Shown here in pieces: positions 35,962-45,054 of a DNA stretch of 45,116 bases. The DNA is from CAYSCZ01 sp964429655 (GTDB taxonomy: Bacteria > Bacteroidota > Bacteroidia > Cytophagales > Cyclobacteriaceae): contig CAYSCZ010000021.1 in the NCBI GenBank assembly GCA_964429655.1, forward strand, positions 1-45,116, given 5' to 3'. The position numbers were made by a program, and so were the translations under genes. A model generated the notes under the pieces. It was given only the letters and a program-made list of their open reading frames with translations, searched no databases and was not told where the DNA came from. Position 1 is the first letter of the stretch, and each line of letters opens with the position of its first letter.

Positions 35962-36327
35962 ATGGATAGCAACAGACAATTGAAATTCGCGAAACTTATA
36001 CAGAAAGATTTGAGCGATATCTTTCATAAAAATGGTAGAAGCTTTTTTGGTGATGCATTCGTCACTATCACCCAGGTTAAGATGAGCCCTGACTTAAGTA
36101 TCTCAAAAATTTATTTAAGCCTCTTTATGGTCAATGATAAAAAAGCACTCATTGAAGGATTAGAAGAAAGAAAATCTGAAATTAGAAAGCTATTGGGCAA
36201 TAAAATAGGTAAACAAGTGCGGAAAATACCCGAATTAATATTTTACAATGATGAAACAGAAGATAATGCAAGAAGGATAGAAAAAATTATAGATAATCTG
36301 GATATCCCTTCTGAAGAAAAAGAATAG
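35962..36327 (+). CDS. rbfA: Ribosome-binding factor A
   Basis: RbfA binds the 30S subunit and assists late maturation of 16S rRNA, and is important at low temperature. The 121-residue protein has the small KH-type fold expected: RQLKFAKLIQKDLSDIFHK at the start, VTITQVKMSPDLSISKIYLS in the middle, then RKIPELIFYNDET. Its length is normal. It is followed by the permease gene after 2 bp, a pairing of rbfA with a LolC/E-type gene that suggests a shared transcript. The start ATG at 35962 lies 55 bp from the divergent membrane protein. Confidence 0.93.
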   Translation: MDSNRQLKFAKLIQKDLSDIFHKNGRSFFGDAFVTITQVKMSPDLSISKIYLSLFMVNDKKALIEGLEERKSEIRKLLGNKIGKQVRKIPELIFYNDETEDNARRIEKIIDNLDIPSEEKE

Positions 36328-36329
36328 CT

Positions 36330-37553
36330 ATGAATTTATCATTTTTTATTGCCAGAAGATATTTTCTGTCAAGAAAGAAAAAAAACTTCATTAACGTTAT
36401 TTCAATCATTTCAATGGCACTAGTGACTGTTGGAACGATGACGCTGGTAATTGTTCTTTCTGTGTTTAATGGACTTGAAAACCTCCTTACCACCTTGTAT
36501 GGATCATTTGATGCCCCCATTCAGATTACCTCAACTAATGGTAAATCATTTGAAGTGAGTGAGCAATTATTAGGCAAAGTTTTGGACGTTAAGGGTGTCG
36601 AATCCATAACCGAGGTGATTGAAGATAATGTACTAGTAAAATACAATGAATCGCAGTCAGTATTTAGGATGAAAGGTGTGAGTGATAACTTTATTGAGCA
36701 AGGTAGAATGAAAGAAGCATTGGTAGAGGGGTCATTGGATTTTTATAAGGAAAATAAAATACATGCTATAATTGGTCGGGGTGTGCAATACCAATTAGGC
36801 ATAAGCTTAAGGAATGAATTTTATTCATTACAAACACACTATCCGGATAATATAAGACCCGGATTGACAGACCCCAGTAAGTTATTCAGCGTTCAGTATA
36901 TCTTACCCGGTGGAATTTTCGCTATAGAAAAGAACTACGATGAAAACTATATAATAGTGCCGCTGAAATATGCCGAATCACTTTTCAATTACAAGGGTAA
37001 GCGCACATCCCTGGAACTGGATATTAAGGATAATTATTCTGTTGGTACATTAAAAAACAATCTAAAAACCACTCTAGGAGATGAATTTCAAATAAAAGAT
37101 AATAAAGAACAGCATGCAGACTTTTACAAGATCCTTAATATCGAAAAACTTGTAGTCACCATTATTTTTGTCCTGGTTTTAGCAATCGGTTCGATTAACA
37201 TCTTTTTTAGCCTTACTATGCTGGTAATCGATAAAAAAAGAGATATTGCCGTCCTGTATACCCAAGGTGCCACAAATGGTTTGATAAGAAATATATTTAT
37301 AGCAGAAGGGTCTATCATAGCATTAAGCGGTGCATTATTGGGAATATCATTGGGGTTGGCGATAACTTATCTTCAGGATACATTTGGTTTTGTTTCCATG
37401 GGTATGGAAACAGCTGTGGTGGATGCCTATCCAGTAAAAATTGAGGTTTTTGACATTCTCATCACATCTGTAATTGTGGTGGTAATAACAATTTTTTCTT
37501 CTTGGAAACCGGCCATTGCTGCTTCTAAAGAATTTGACCTGCAACAACTTTAA
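36330..37553 (+). CDS. ABC transporter permease of the LolC/LolE (FtsX) type
   Basis: The 407-residue protein has the MacB/Lol architecture: an N-terminal helix (about 20-45) after FIARRYFLSRKKKNFINVIS, a large periplasmic domain (about 50-265), and three C-terminal helices within an FtsX domain (about 275-400; FSLTMLVIDKKRDIAVLYTQGATN). Lol permeases extract lipoproteins from the inner membrane for delivery to the outer membrane. The motif RRDIAxLxxxGA-type cytoplasmic loop supports this subfamily. The partner ATPase is not adjacent. It starts 2 bp after rbfA. Confidence 0.88.
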   Translation: MNLSFFIARRYFLSRKKKNFINVISIISMALVTVGTMTLVIVLSVFNGLENLLTTLYGSFDAPIQITSTNGKSFEVSEQLLGKVLDVKGVESITEVIEDNVLVKYNESQSVFRMKGVSDNFIEQGRMKEALVEGSLDFYKENKIHAIIGRGVQYQLGISLRNEFYSLQTHYPDNIRPGLTDPSKLFSVQYILPGGIFAIEKNYDENYIIVPLKYAESLFNYKGKRTSLELDIKDNYSVGTLKNNLKTTLGDEFQIKDNKEQHADFYKILNIEKLVVTIIFVLVLAIGSINIFFSLTMLVIDKKRDIAVLYTQGATNGLIRNIFIAEGSIIALSGALLGISLGLAITYLQDTFGFVSMGMETAVVDAYPVKIEVFDILITSVIVVVITIFSSWKPAIAASKEFDLQQL

Positions 37554-37648
37554 ACAACTTCTCTGGGATTTAATAATAGCTTTATTTTATCAATAACTTT
37601 TTTAAAATATTTTTTAATACTTTTCAGATTGCTTTTTAGGTAATTGGT

Positions 37649-40573
37649 ATGAAAGTATCCCCGACAAGTCCATTTCAGATAATTTATTCGATTTATCAGC
37701 ATGAGTATCTAGGGTTCTTATTTGATCCTTATGTGATGCAACTGGATCAAAATGGTAAAATGACTTTATCAAACCAAAATATATCCTCAAAAAATGCCAT
37801 AGAGTTTCAATCCAGGCTTGATGAAAAAGATTTTCAGATCATTTCACTGACTGATGAAATGCACATCGAATACATCGCTCAAAAATTTGGTGATAAAAAC
37901 CTGAAGAGTTATGAGTTTTTAATGAAAGTCTACCATAAGGAGAAGGGTAATAAGTTGGTTCAGGATGAAATTCAAAGGTTTCTTGAGATCAGGAGGGCAG
38001 AGGTGCTTTCACTCATTGGAGATAAGTACGTCTTTGAAATGGGCAATGATGGATTCCCAGCCTGGAAAAAAATAGATGTCTTGAAAGAACAGGCCTCGGT
38101 GTTGTTTCACTTTCGGAAAAATGAAGATAACACACATTACTTTCCTACAATCAAATTACATGGCGAAAAGCTGGATTTTCAATATAAAAACAGCCTGGTG
38201 ATCTGCAATAGTCCCGCATGGATGATAGTTGACAGCAAGCTGTTTACCTTTCAAAAAAAAATAGAAGGGAATAAAATCAAACCTTTCCTGAATAAAAAGT
38301 TTATTGTAATACCCAAAAAAATAGAAGATACCTATTATAGAAAATTTATCCCCCAGCTTGTTAGTTCATTTGACGTTTATGCAAAAGGGTTTGACATAAA
38401 AACAAAAAAAGTAAATCCTTGCGCTATCCTTAATATTTCTGAAATACGGGGAAATACAGGTAATCCCCAATTATTTGATGTAGATACATCAGAATACGTT
38501 GAAGATAAAATTTTGCTGGAATTATTCTTTCAATACGGTGACTACCGCTTTAAGGCAGACAGACTTTCAAACTTAAATGTAAAAGTAGAGCAAGATGGGA
38601 ATAACTATACTTTTTACCGGATCATTAGAGATGTGGAAAAGGAAAGAGAATACCTGTCCTTCCTTAGAGAACTGGCGCTCAATTTAAAAAATGCCTATAC
38701 CTCCCTGCCTAAATCAAAGGCTTTTGAATGGATATCAAATCACAAAGAAAGACTAATTGAGAAGGGTATAAACCTACAGCAAGGTAAAATAAAAGATAAG
38801 AAGTACTTTATCGGAAAATCTTCGATATCTATTAAAGTAAATGAAGAGATCGATTGGTTTGACATTAATGCAGTCATAAAATTTGGCCCTTATGAAATCA
38901 CCTTTAAAACTTTAAGAAAACAAATACTCGCCAAAAAGCATGAGATCGCACTACCTAACGGAGAAGTAGCTGTAATCCCCGAATCATGGTTTACTGAATA
39001 TTCTGAGCTTTTTAATTTCTCAGAAGCAAACGAAAAGTCAGAAAACCTTAAACTAAAGAAACATCACTTAATGCTTGTGGATGACCTTAGAAAAAACAAC
39101 CTCGCTAAGGTATCACTGAGCCGGAAGCTTCAGAATTTGAAGGATTTCACAGATATAAAGGAAGCATCCATCTCCCCAAAATTTAAAGGTGAGCTACGAC
39201 CCTATCAAAAAGCCGGATACAATTGGTTATCGTTTTTAAAAGACTACAATTTTGGTGGCTGCCTTGCAGATGATATGGGATTAGGGAAAACCATCCAGAC
39301 CCTGGCGCTTCTTCAGGGAGAGAAAGATGAAAACCCAAACACCACAAGCTTGCTCATTATGCCAACCTCGCTCATTTATAACTGGGAGATGGAAGCAAAA
39401 AAATTCACACCTGATCTAAAAGTTTTGGTTTATGTTGGCTCATATCGCAAGAAAGATTCTTCATTGTTCGCAAATTATGACCTTGTTTTAACCTCCTATG
39501 GAATTACCAGGGTTGATCAGGAATTATTCAAAGGATTTTATTTCAATTACATAATCCTGGATGAAGCCCAGGTGATTAAAAATCCCTCCTCCAATATTTC
39601 AAAAACAGTCAGAAAACTTAAATCCAAAAGAAAACTTGTGCTGACCGGAACACCGGTAGAAAACAGCACCATGGACCTATGGTCTCAGATTTCATTCGTT
39701 AATCCCGGATTATTGGGGAGTCAAAGCTATTTTAAGAACCATTTCCTCAATCCTATTGAGAAAAATAAGGATGAAGAGGCTGTAGAAAAACTGAACAAAT
39801 CTATAAAACCGTTTATCCTCCGAAGAGAAAAGAGACAAGTAGTAACCGAACTGCCGGAAAAAATAGAATCTATACAGTATTGCAATATGACGGAGGAACA
39901 AAACGAAATTTATGAGGAGGTAAAATCATCGTTCAGGAACAAAATACTTGAGCAAATAGAAAATGATGGCATAAATAACGCCCACTTCATGCTACTGCAA
40001 GGACTTACGAAGCTCCGGCAAATAGCTAATCACCCTTTAATGGTAGATGAAAATTACGGAGGCTCATCAGGGAAGATCGAGGATGTGATCCACATGATCA
40101 ATAATGCGTTGGTAGAAGATCATAACCTGTTGGTTTTCAGCCAGTTTGTAAAACATCTAAGTATTGTAGCAAAATATCTTAATCTTGCCGGAGTAAAATT
40201 TAAATACCTGGATGGATCGAGTAAAAATAGAATGGAGCTTATCAATGATTTTCAGAATAATGATAAAATAAAAATTTTCCTCATCTCGCTAAAAGCAGGA
40301 GGAATGGGCATTAATTTAACCAAAGCAGACTATGTATTTATACTTGACCCATGGTGGAACCCAGCCATTGAAGCTCAGGCCGTCGACAGGGCACATCGAA
40401 TCGGACAAAAAAACCAGGTCTTCACCTATAAGTTTATAACAAGAAATACCGTTGAAGAAAAAATATTAACCCTCCAGCAGAGAAAAAAATCATTGGTTAC
40501 CAGCCTCGTAAAAACAGAAGAAAATTTTTTTAAATCACTTTCCAGATCAGACGTTGAGACCATCCTGGATTAA
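37649..40573 (+). CDS. SNF2-family DNA-dependent ATPase/helicase
   Basis: The 974-residue protein has a C-terminal SNF2 motor. Walker A is in DDMGLGKTIQTLALLQ near residue 541, the DEAH-type box is LDEAQVIKNP, motif III is LTGTPVENSTMDLWSQ, and motif VI is QAVDRAHRIGQ. The first 500 residues are not recognised beyond a general similarity to bacterial SNF2/HepA-type N-termini. SNF2 proteins translocate on DNA and remodel protein-DNA complexes. The bacterial ones are linked to RNA polymerase recycling, repair or defence; which applies here cannot be decided. It appears to be a single-gene transcript, 95 bp after the permease gene. Confidence 0.92.
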   Translation: MKVSPTSPFQIIYSIYQHEYLGFLFDPYVMQLDQNGKMTLSNQNISSKNAIEFQSRLDEKDFQIISLTDEMHIEYIAQKFGDKNLKSYEFLMKVYHKEKGNKLVQDEIQRFLEIRRAEVLSLIGDKYVFEMGNDGFPAWKKIDVLKEQASVLFHFRKNEDNTHYFPTIKLHGEKLDFQYKNSLVICNSPAWMIVDSKLFTFQKKIEGNKIKPFLNKKFIVIPKKIEDTYYRKFIPQLVSSFDVYAKGFDIKTKKVNPCAILNISEIRGNTGNPQLFDVDTSEYVEDKILLELFFQYGDYRFKADRLSNLNVKVEQDGNNYTFYRIIRDVEKEREYLSFLRELALNLKNAYTSLPKSKAFEWISNHKERLIEKGINLQQGKIKDKKYFIGKSSISIKVNEEIDWFDINAVIKFGPYEITFKTLRKQILAKKHEIALPNGEVAVIPESWFTEYSELFNFSEANEKSENLKLKKHHLMLVDDLRKNNLAKVSLSRKLQNLKDFTDIKEASISPKFKGELRPYQKAGYNWLSFLKDYNFGGCLADDMGLGKTIQTLALLQGEKDENPNTTSLLIMPTSLIYNWEMEAKKFTPDLKVLVYVGSYRKKDSSLFANYDLVLTSYGITRVDQELFKGFYFNYIILDEAQVIKNPSSNISKTVRKLKSKRKLVLTGTPVENSTMDLWSQISFVNPGLLGSQSYFKNHFLNPIEKNKDEEAVEKLNKSIKPFILRREKRQVVTELPEKIESIQYCNMTEEQNEIYEEVKSSFRNKILEQIENDGINNAHFMLLQGLTKLRQIANHPLMVDENYGGSSGKIEDVIHMINNALVEDHNLLVFSQFVKHLSIVAKYLNLAGVKFKYLDGSSKNRMELINDFQNNDKIKIFLISLKAGGMGINLTKADYVFILDPWWNPAIEAQAVDRAHRIGQKNQVFTYKFITRNTVEEKILTLQQRKKSLVTSLVKTEENFFKSLSRSDVETILD

Positions 40574-40665
40574 ATCCATTTGAAAGATTCAGTCGAAAAA
40601 AGGGAATAAATTATAATTGTATTGTTTTTGTCGCATAATTCTGCAATTTGAAATCGATAAATACT

Positions 40666-41178
40666 ATGAAAAATCCCTTTCACCTTATCACCTTCTTTTT
40701 GATCTCACTCAATTGTTTTCCGCAGGTTGATTCTACCCGTTTGATTGAATATAACAAGCCTATCAAAAGCATTTATGCCATTTTAAGAATAGTAGATGAT
40801 ACTAAATCACTAAAATATTCTAAAAAAGTACAGAATGAACTAAAAAAGCAGTTTGAGCGAAGGAATATTTCTGTTGAGAGCATCTATGCAGGATATCAGG
40901 AATTAACATACAATGAAGCGCTAAAAAAGAAAGCAAATAACTCAAATGCAAATGCTATTATGCTTCTGGTACAAAAGGAAATTTTTGACCCAGATGGCGG
41001 CTTATTTGAATTGTACTTGTTTGACCGGGCAACAGAAGAATTATTCTATAATAATAAAATTATCTTGTCTGTAACCAAAGGATTGCGTCATAATCCTATC
41101 ATCTACATCCGAAGCGGCCTGGAAAAAAAACTCGTGAAAACATTGTTGGATACCCTGGAAAACGATCAAATACTTTAA
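40666..41178 (+). CDS. Exported hypothetical protein
   Basis: The 170-residue protein begins with a signal sequence (MKNPFHLITFFLISLNCFPQ) that could be cut by signal peptidase I after Gln, or processed as a lipoprotein at the Cys. The mature part is mixed alpha/beta, rich in Lys and Asn, and has no domain I recognise. It contains a predicted alternation like a small periplasmic domain (KSIYAILRIVDDTKS, then ANAIMLLVQKEIFDPDGG). I chose the ATG at 40666 rather than a TTG six codons upstream because it gives a standard signal peptide. It is followed by a repeat-containing gap. Confidence 0.7.
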   Translation: MKNPFHLITFFLISLNCFPQVDSTRLIEYNKPIKSIYAILRIVDDTKSLKYSKKVQNELKKQFERRNISVESIYAGYQELTYNEALKKKANNSNANAIMLLVQKEIFDPDGGLFELYLFDRATEELFYNNKIILSVTKGLRHNPIIYIRSGLEKKLVKTLLDTLENDQIL

Positions 41179-41534
41179 AATATCATTTTAATCCTATTAA
41201 TTGGCAGTTTTTTTTATAGAATGTGAACGAGCGTAAAATCTTCAATAGCACTTAGTCAGGCCGATTGTACTTTGGCAGGAAACATTACCCTGATCAATAT
41301 TCATCACCATCCAACCTTCAACTTTGCTTACGCTTCCTCTAATTGTAAGAAAGAATAGATAGTTTTAACCCAGAATTGTCATTAGACTTTTTATTACATG
41401 GTTAAATCACTTCAAATCATACACTTAACATGTTATTGGCTCGTCACCATAGCGATGCTATGCCTCCTCGACCTAAGTGCCTGATTTTTTGGGCTTTAAC
41501 CCTTCATGACAAAATTCCAATGACAAATCTGGGT
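41179..41534. other. 356-bp repeat-bearing intergenic region
   Basis: This gap lies between the exported hypothetical gene and the 3' end of mutS. The right half (41363 onward) is the MITE-like element described separately. On the minus strand, 41240-41355 holds an uninterrupted frame of about 37 codons (LTIRGSVSKVEGWMVMNI...). It has no start context or recognisable domain and may be a decayed gene fragment or part of a larger repeat. No terminator is evident. Confidence 0.5.
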
Positions 41535-41537
41535 TTA
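41363..41537. mobile_element. MITE-like element with imperfect terminal inverted repeats
   Basis: The two ends are inverted copies of about 40 bases with some mismatches. AACCCAGA at 41367-41374 pairs with the copy at 41528-41535, and TTGTCATT at 41376-41383 pairs with 41519-41526. A perfect hairpin CATAGC-GAT-GCTATG lies in the centre at 41448-41462. There is no coding capacity. The right end runs into the mutS stop codon (TTA at 41535-41537). Its left end is also found at 31-70, and its right arm recurs in inverted orientation at 45055-45116, so it is dispersed. It could be a non-autonomous transposon or another palindromic repeat family. Confidence 0.6.
41472..41533 (+). repeat. 62-bp inverted repeat, left copy
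   Basis: This copy is the reverse complement of 45055-45116 over 62 bases with one mismatch (41483 versus 45105). It starts just upstream of the mutS stop and forms the right arm of the MITE-like element. Homology stops at the CTGGG edge at 41529-41533. Confidence 0.9.
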
Positions 41538-44147
41538 AGAACCCTTCAATATTGTTTTTATTTCATTGAGTTTTAGTAGCGCTTCTACCGGAGAAATGGT
41601 GTTAACATCTGTGCTTTTAAGGATGCTTAAGATTTTTTCAAACTTAGGATCAGATTCGAACAGGCTCATTTGAACGCTTTGGACCGGTATTTTTTCCATA
41701 TCTATTTCATTTTTCCCGATGTTATCTTTTCCCAGTTGACCGAGGATTTCATTGGCCCGGATTACTATTTCATTGGGCATCCCGGCCATCTTGGCTACAT
41801 GGATCCCAAAACTGTGCTCACTGCCTCCTTCTTTGAGTTTTCTGAGGAAGATGACCTTATCATTTAATTCTTTCACTGCTACGTTAAAATTCTTCACCCT
41901 GGTAAGCTGGTTGGTTAGTTGGTTCAGCTCATGATAGTGGGTGGCAAATAGGGTTTTAGGTCTAAACTTATGGTGGTTATGCAGGTACTCAATGATTGAC
42001 CAGGCGATTGATATCCCGTCATAGGTACTGGTGCCGCGCCCGATCTCGTCCATGATCAACAAGCTATCGTCACTGAGGTTGTTTAAGATGCTGGCTGTTT
42101 CTGTCATCTCTACCATAAAAGTGGATTCACCTTTGGATAGGTTATCAGACGCACCTACCCTTGTAAATATTTTATCCACAACACCGACCTCGGCAAAGGC
42201 AGCCGGCACGAAAGATCCCATTTGGGCCATTAAAACGATCAATGCAGTTTGACGGAGCAAGGCTGATTTACCGGCCATATTGGGTCCTGTAATTACTAAA
42301 AGCTGTTGTTTTTCATTATCCAGATATATGTCATTAGGAATGTATTTCTCCCCGGGGGGCAGCATTTTTTCGATCACCGGGTGTCTGCCTTCCTTAATGG
42401 TAATGTGCTTTTTGGCAGAGAGTTCCGGTTTTATGTATCCACATTGCAGGGCGTTATTTGCGAAGCATAAGTAACAATCCAGTGCAGCAATGATCCTGGC
42501 ATTTTGTTGGAGGGGCTCTATATAATCCTGCGAAAATGCTACCAACTCATGGTACAGCCGGTGTTCAATGAGCACGATCTCATCTTCGGCTTTTAATATC
42601 TTATCTTCGTATTGCTTCAGTTCATCCGTGATGTATCTCTCGGCATTGACCAGTGTTTGTTTCCTGATCCAATCCTGAGGCACTTTGTCTTTATGTACAT
42701 TGGTTACTTCCAGGTAGTAGCCAAACACTTTATTGTAAGCTATTTTCAGAGAGTATATTCCCGTACGCTCTATTTCTCTTTGTTGTATCTGAATGAGATA
42801 ATCTTTACCGGAATAAGCAATTTTTCTGAGCTCGTCAAGTTCTTCATCCACACCGTCTTTGATGATCCCACCCAGGTTGGTAACAATAGGCGGCTCTGGT
42901 TTTACTTTTTTCTCTATCTGGTCAATGAGTTTTTCACAGGGGTTGAGGCGGTCTGCCAGTTTTTGCAATCCTTCATTGGATGAGGCAGCCAACAGGGTTT
43001 TTATAGGTTTACTAATCGACAGGTTTTTATTCAGTTGAATAAATTCTCTTGGGTTAATTCTGGAGGTAGCAATTTTTGATACCAGTCTTTCCAGGTCCCC
43101 TATTGATTTTAAATGATCACCGATGGCCTTTCTTAGAGGTTCATCCCTAAAAAATGATTCAACGATGTTAAGCCTTTCTTCGATAAATTCAGATTCCTTC
43201 AGTGGCATCACCACCCATTTTCTAAGTTGCCGGGCACCCATGGGTGTGTTGGTGTTGTCCATTACATCCAGGAAAGAAGTGCCATCGCCTTGCTGGGGTT
43301 CCAATAGTTCAAGGTTCCGAATGGTGAAACGGTCCAACCAAACATATCTTTCATTTTCAATCCGGGCAATAGAGGAGATGTGACTAAGGCGGTTATGTTC
43401 CGTATCTTCGAGGTAAAACAATATAGCCCCTGCGGCTATGATTGCTTCTGCCATTTCGTCAATACCGAAACCTTTTAAGTTGGAGGTGTTGAAATGATGA
43501 ATCAGTTTGTCATAGCCATAATCCAAACTGTAGATCCATTCCTCTAAGCAGAAAGTACTGTAATCGTCATGGTACCGGCTTTGGAAATGGTCTCGATAAG
43601 GCTTAGCATAAATAATCTCAGATGGTTTGAAGTTAACTAAGAGCTTGTCGATATAGTCTTGGCCACCATGGGAGACCATAAACTCACCGGTTGAAAGGTC
43701 AAGCAAGGCTATGCCTGTGGTTTGCCTGGAAAAGTGCAGGGAGCACAGGTAGTTATTTTTGGATTGGTCCAGCACATGGTCATGCAGCGAAAGTCCCGGG
43801 GTGACTAGTTCTGTTACGCCGCGCTTCACAATACCTTTTACTTGCTTTGGATCCTCTAGTTGATCACATATGGCCACCCTATTGCCCGCCCTTACAAGTT
43901 TCGGCAAATAGGAATCTAAAGCATGATGCGGAAAGCCAGCCAATTCTATGTGCGATGCAGCACCATTAGCACGTTTGGTGAGCACAATGTCTAAGATTTT
44001 AGCAGCTTTCACCGCATCCTCTCTAAAGGTCTCGTAAAAATCCCCTACCCTAAACAGTAACAAGGTACCCGGATATTTCCCTTTGATGGCGTTGTACTGC
44101 TTCATCAAAGGTGTTTCAGAAGGTTTTGATTTTTTAGTTTTTCTCAT
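41535..44147 (-). CDS. mutS: DNA mismatch repair protein MutS
   Basis: MutS recognises mismatches and small loops and recruits MutL. The 870-residue protein has the mismatch-reading Phe-x-Glu in GDFYETF near residue 37 and the connector and lever domains. In the ABC-type ATPase, Walker A is GPNMAGKSALLRQTA near residue 625, Walker B is LLIMDEIGRGTSTYDG, and FATHYHELNQL follows. The length is typical. Sampled GC is near 46%, higher than most neighbours. Its stop lies against a dispersed repeat, and it is divergent from a SpoU methyltransferase gene with 65 bp between starts. mutL is at 24414, so the pair is not clustered. Confidence 0.97.
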   Translation of the reverse strand: MRKTKKSKPSETPLMKQYNAIKGKYPGTLLLFRVGDFYETFREDAVKAAKILDIVLTKRANGAASHIELAGFPHHALDSYLPKLVRAGNRVAICDQLEDPKQVKGIVKRGVTELVTPGLSLHDHVLDQSKNNYLCSLHFSRQTTGIALLDLSTGEFMVSHGGQDYIDKLLVNFKPSEIIYAKPYRDHFQSRYHDDYSTFCLEEWIYSLDYGYDKLIHHFNTSNLKGFGIDEMAEAIIAAGAILFYLEDTEHNRLSHISSIARIENERYVWLDRFTIRNLELLEPQQGDGTSFLDVMDNTNTPMGARQLRKWVVMPLKESEFIEERLNIVESFFRDEPLRKAIGDHLKSIGDLERLVSKIATSRINPREFIQLNKNLSISKPIKTLLAASSNEGLQKLADRLNPCEKLIDQIEKKVKPEPPIVTNLGGIIKDGVDEELDELRKIAYSGKDYLIQIQQREIERTGIYSLKIAYNKVFGYYLEVTNVHKDKVPQDWIRKQTLVNAERYITDELKQYEDKILKAEDEIVLIEHRLYHELVAFSQDYIEPLQQNARIIAALDCYLCFANNALQCGYIKPELSAKKHITIKEGRHPVIEKMLPPGEKYIPNDIYLDNEKQQLLVITGPNMAGKSALLRQTALIVLMAQMGSFVPAAFAEVGVVDKIFTRVGASDNLSKGESTFMVEMTETASILNNLSDDSLLIMDEIGRGTSTYDGISIAWSIIEYLHNHHKFRPKTLFATHYHELNQLTNQLTRVKNFNVAVKELNDKVIFLRKLKEGGSEHSFGIHVAKMAGMPNEIVIRANEILGQLGKDNIGKNEIDMEKIPVQSVQMSLFESDPKFEKILSILKSTDVNTISPVEALLKLNEIKTILKGS

Positions 44148-44212
44148 CCATTTTTACAGAATCTCTACCTATACGATTAATACAATATTAACCAATATGA
44201 AGTCGAAATTTG

Positions 44213-44740
44213 ATGAGAAAGCTTAGAAATGAAGAATTGGAAAGACCTTCCATAGAGGATTTTAAAAAGCTTATAAAAAATAACGTTATCATCCTGCTGG
44301 ACAATGTGAGAAGTATGAACAATGTGGGCTCAGCTTTTCGCATAGCAGATGCTTTCCTTGCTGAAATGGTTATCCTCACAGGCATTACTGCCCAGCCTCC
44401 GCACCGTGAAATCAACAAAACAGCATTGGGGTCAACAGAATCTGTCGACTGGAAACACTTCGAGACTAACCAGGAAGCTATAGCCTACCTGATTGCCAAT
44501 CATTATGAGATCATACCCATTGAGCAGGTAGATCAGCGGACCTGGTTAATTGATTTTAAACCGGAGAAATCGATGATGTATTGTTTTGTGTTTGGAAATG
44601 AAGTTTTTGGGGTTTCAGATGAGTACCTAAAAAAGGCTGAACGATGTGTGGAAATACCACAAGGAGGAACCAAGCATTCCCTAAACATATCTGTCAGCAT
44701 AGGAGTGGTGATGTGGCATTATTACTCAAATATTCAATAG
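44213..44740 (+). CDS. SpoU/TrmH-family RNA methyltransferase
   Basis: The 175-residue protein is a SPOUT-fold 2'-O-ribose methyltransferase acting on tRNA or rRNA with S-adenosylmethionine. Motif 1 is LDNVRSMNNVGSAFRIADAF with the catalytic Arg. Motif 2 is CFVFGNEVFGVSD, and motif 3 is the knot sequence EIPQGGTKHSLNISVSIGV. There is no extra RNA-binding domain, so the target cannot be predicted. The ATG at 44213 is preferred over the TTG just before it. Its 3' end directly adjoins a decayed TonB-receptor fragment, which may have replaced the original downstream sequence. Confidence 0.9.
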   Translation: MRKLRNEELERPSIEDFKKLIKNNVIILLDNVRSMNNVGSAFRIADAFLAEMVILTGITAQPPHREINKTALGSTESVDWKHFETNQEAIAYLIANHYEIIPIEQVDQRTWLIDFKPEKSMMYCFVFGNEVFGVSDEYLKKAERCVEIPQGGTKHSLNISVSIGVVMWHYYSNIQ

Positions 44741-44741
44741 T

Positions 44742-45053
44742 AGTCTTCTACCGCAGTTAGCAGAAATTCCTCCCCCGTAAAAGTTCACTTTATTAATAAA
44801 ATCTGAATTAAAAATAGAGAAAAAACCAAATACATGCGATGGATTAAAAATAGGAGCTTCATCCAGAAGAATTAGGTTTTGATCTACGCTGCCGTCCCTT
44901 ACGTTAAACCCGTTGTATACCTCTCCCACCTAAGTTACACCAGGAAGAGTTTGAACACTTTTTAAAACATATACCTCACCTAAAACAGCCCGTATTTTTT
45001 TTAGTGTGCTGATATCAATAGTGTTTTTACCGGAAATGGTGGAGGTTATATTA
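44742..45053 (-). pseudogene. Fragment of a TonB-dependent receptor plug domain
   Basis: Read on the minus strand, the frame gives DNITSTISGKNTIDIS, then LGEVYVLKSVQTLPGVT, then GFNVRDGSVDQNLILLDEAP and NPSHVFGFFSIFNSDFI, ending near GGGISANCGRR. This is the plug domain of an outer-membrane TonB receptor. A TAG interrupts it after PGVT, where related proteins usually have Ser-Val-Gly-Glu-Gly. The signal, the preceding carboxypeptidase-like domain and the whole barrel are absent. One end meets the 62-bp repeat and the other meets the methyltransferase gene, so it is a relic and not a frameshift of a complete gene. Confidence 0.85.
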
Positions 45054-45054
45054 T

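Noticed and set aside
44148..44212. tRNA or small RNA between mutS and the methyltransferase gene
   Set aside because: The spacer is 65 bp, AT-rich and has no cloverleaf or strong hairpin.
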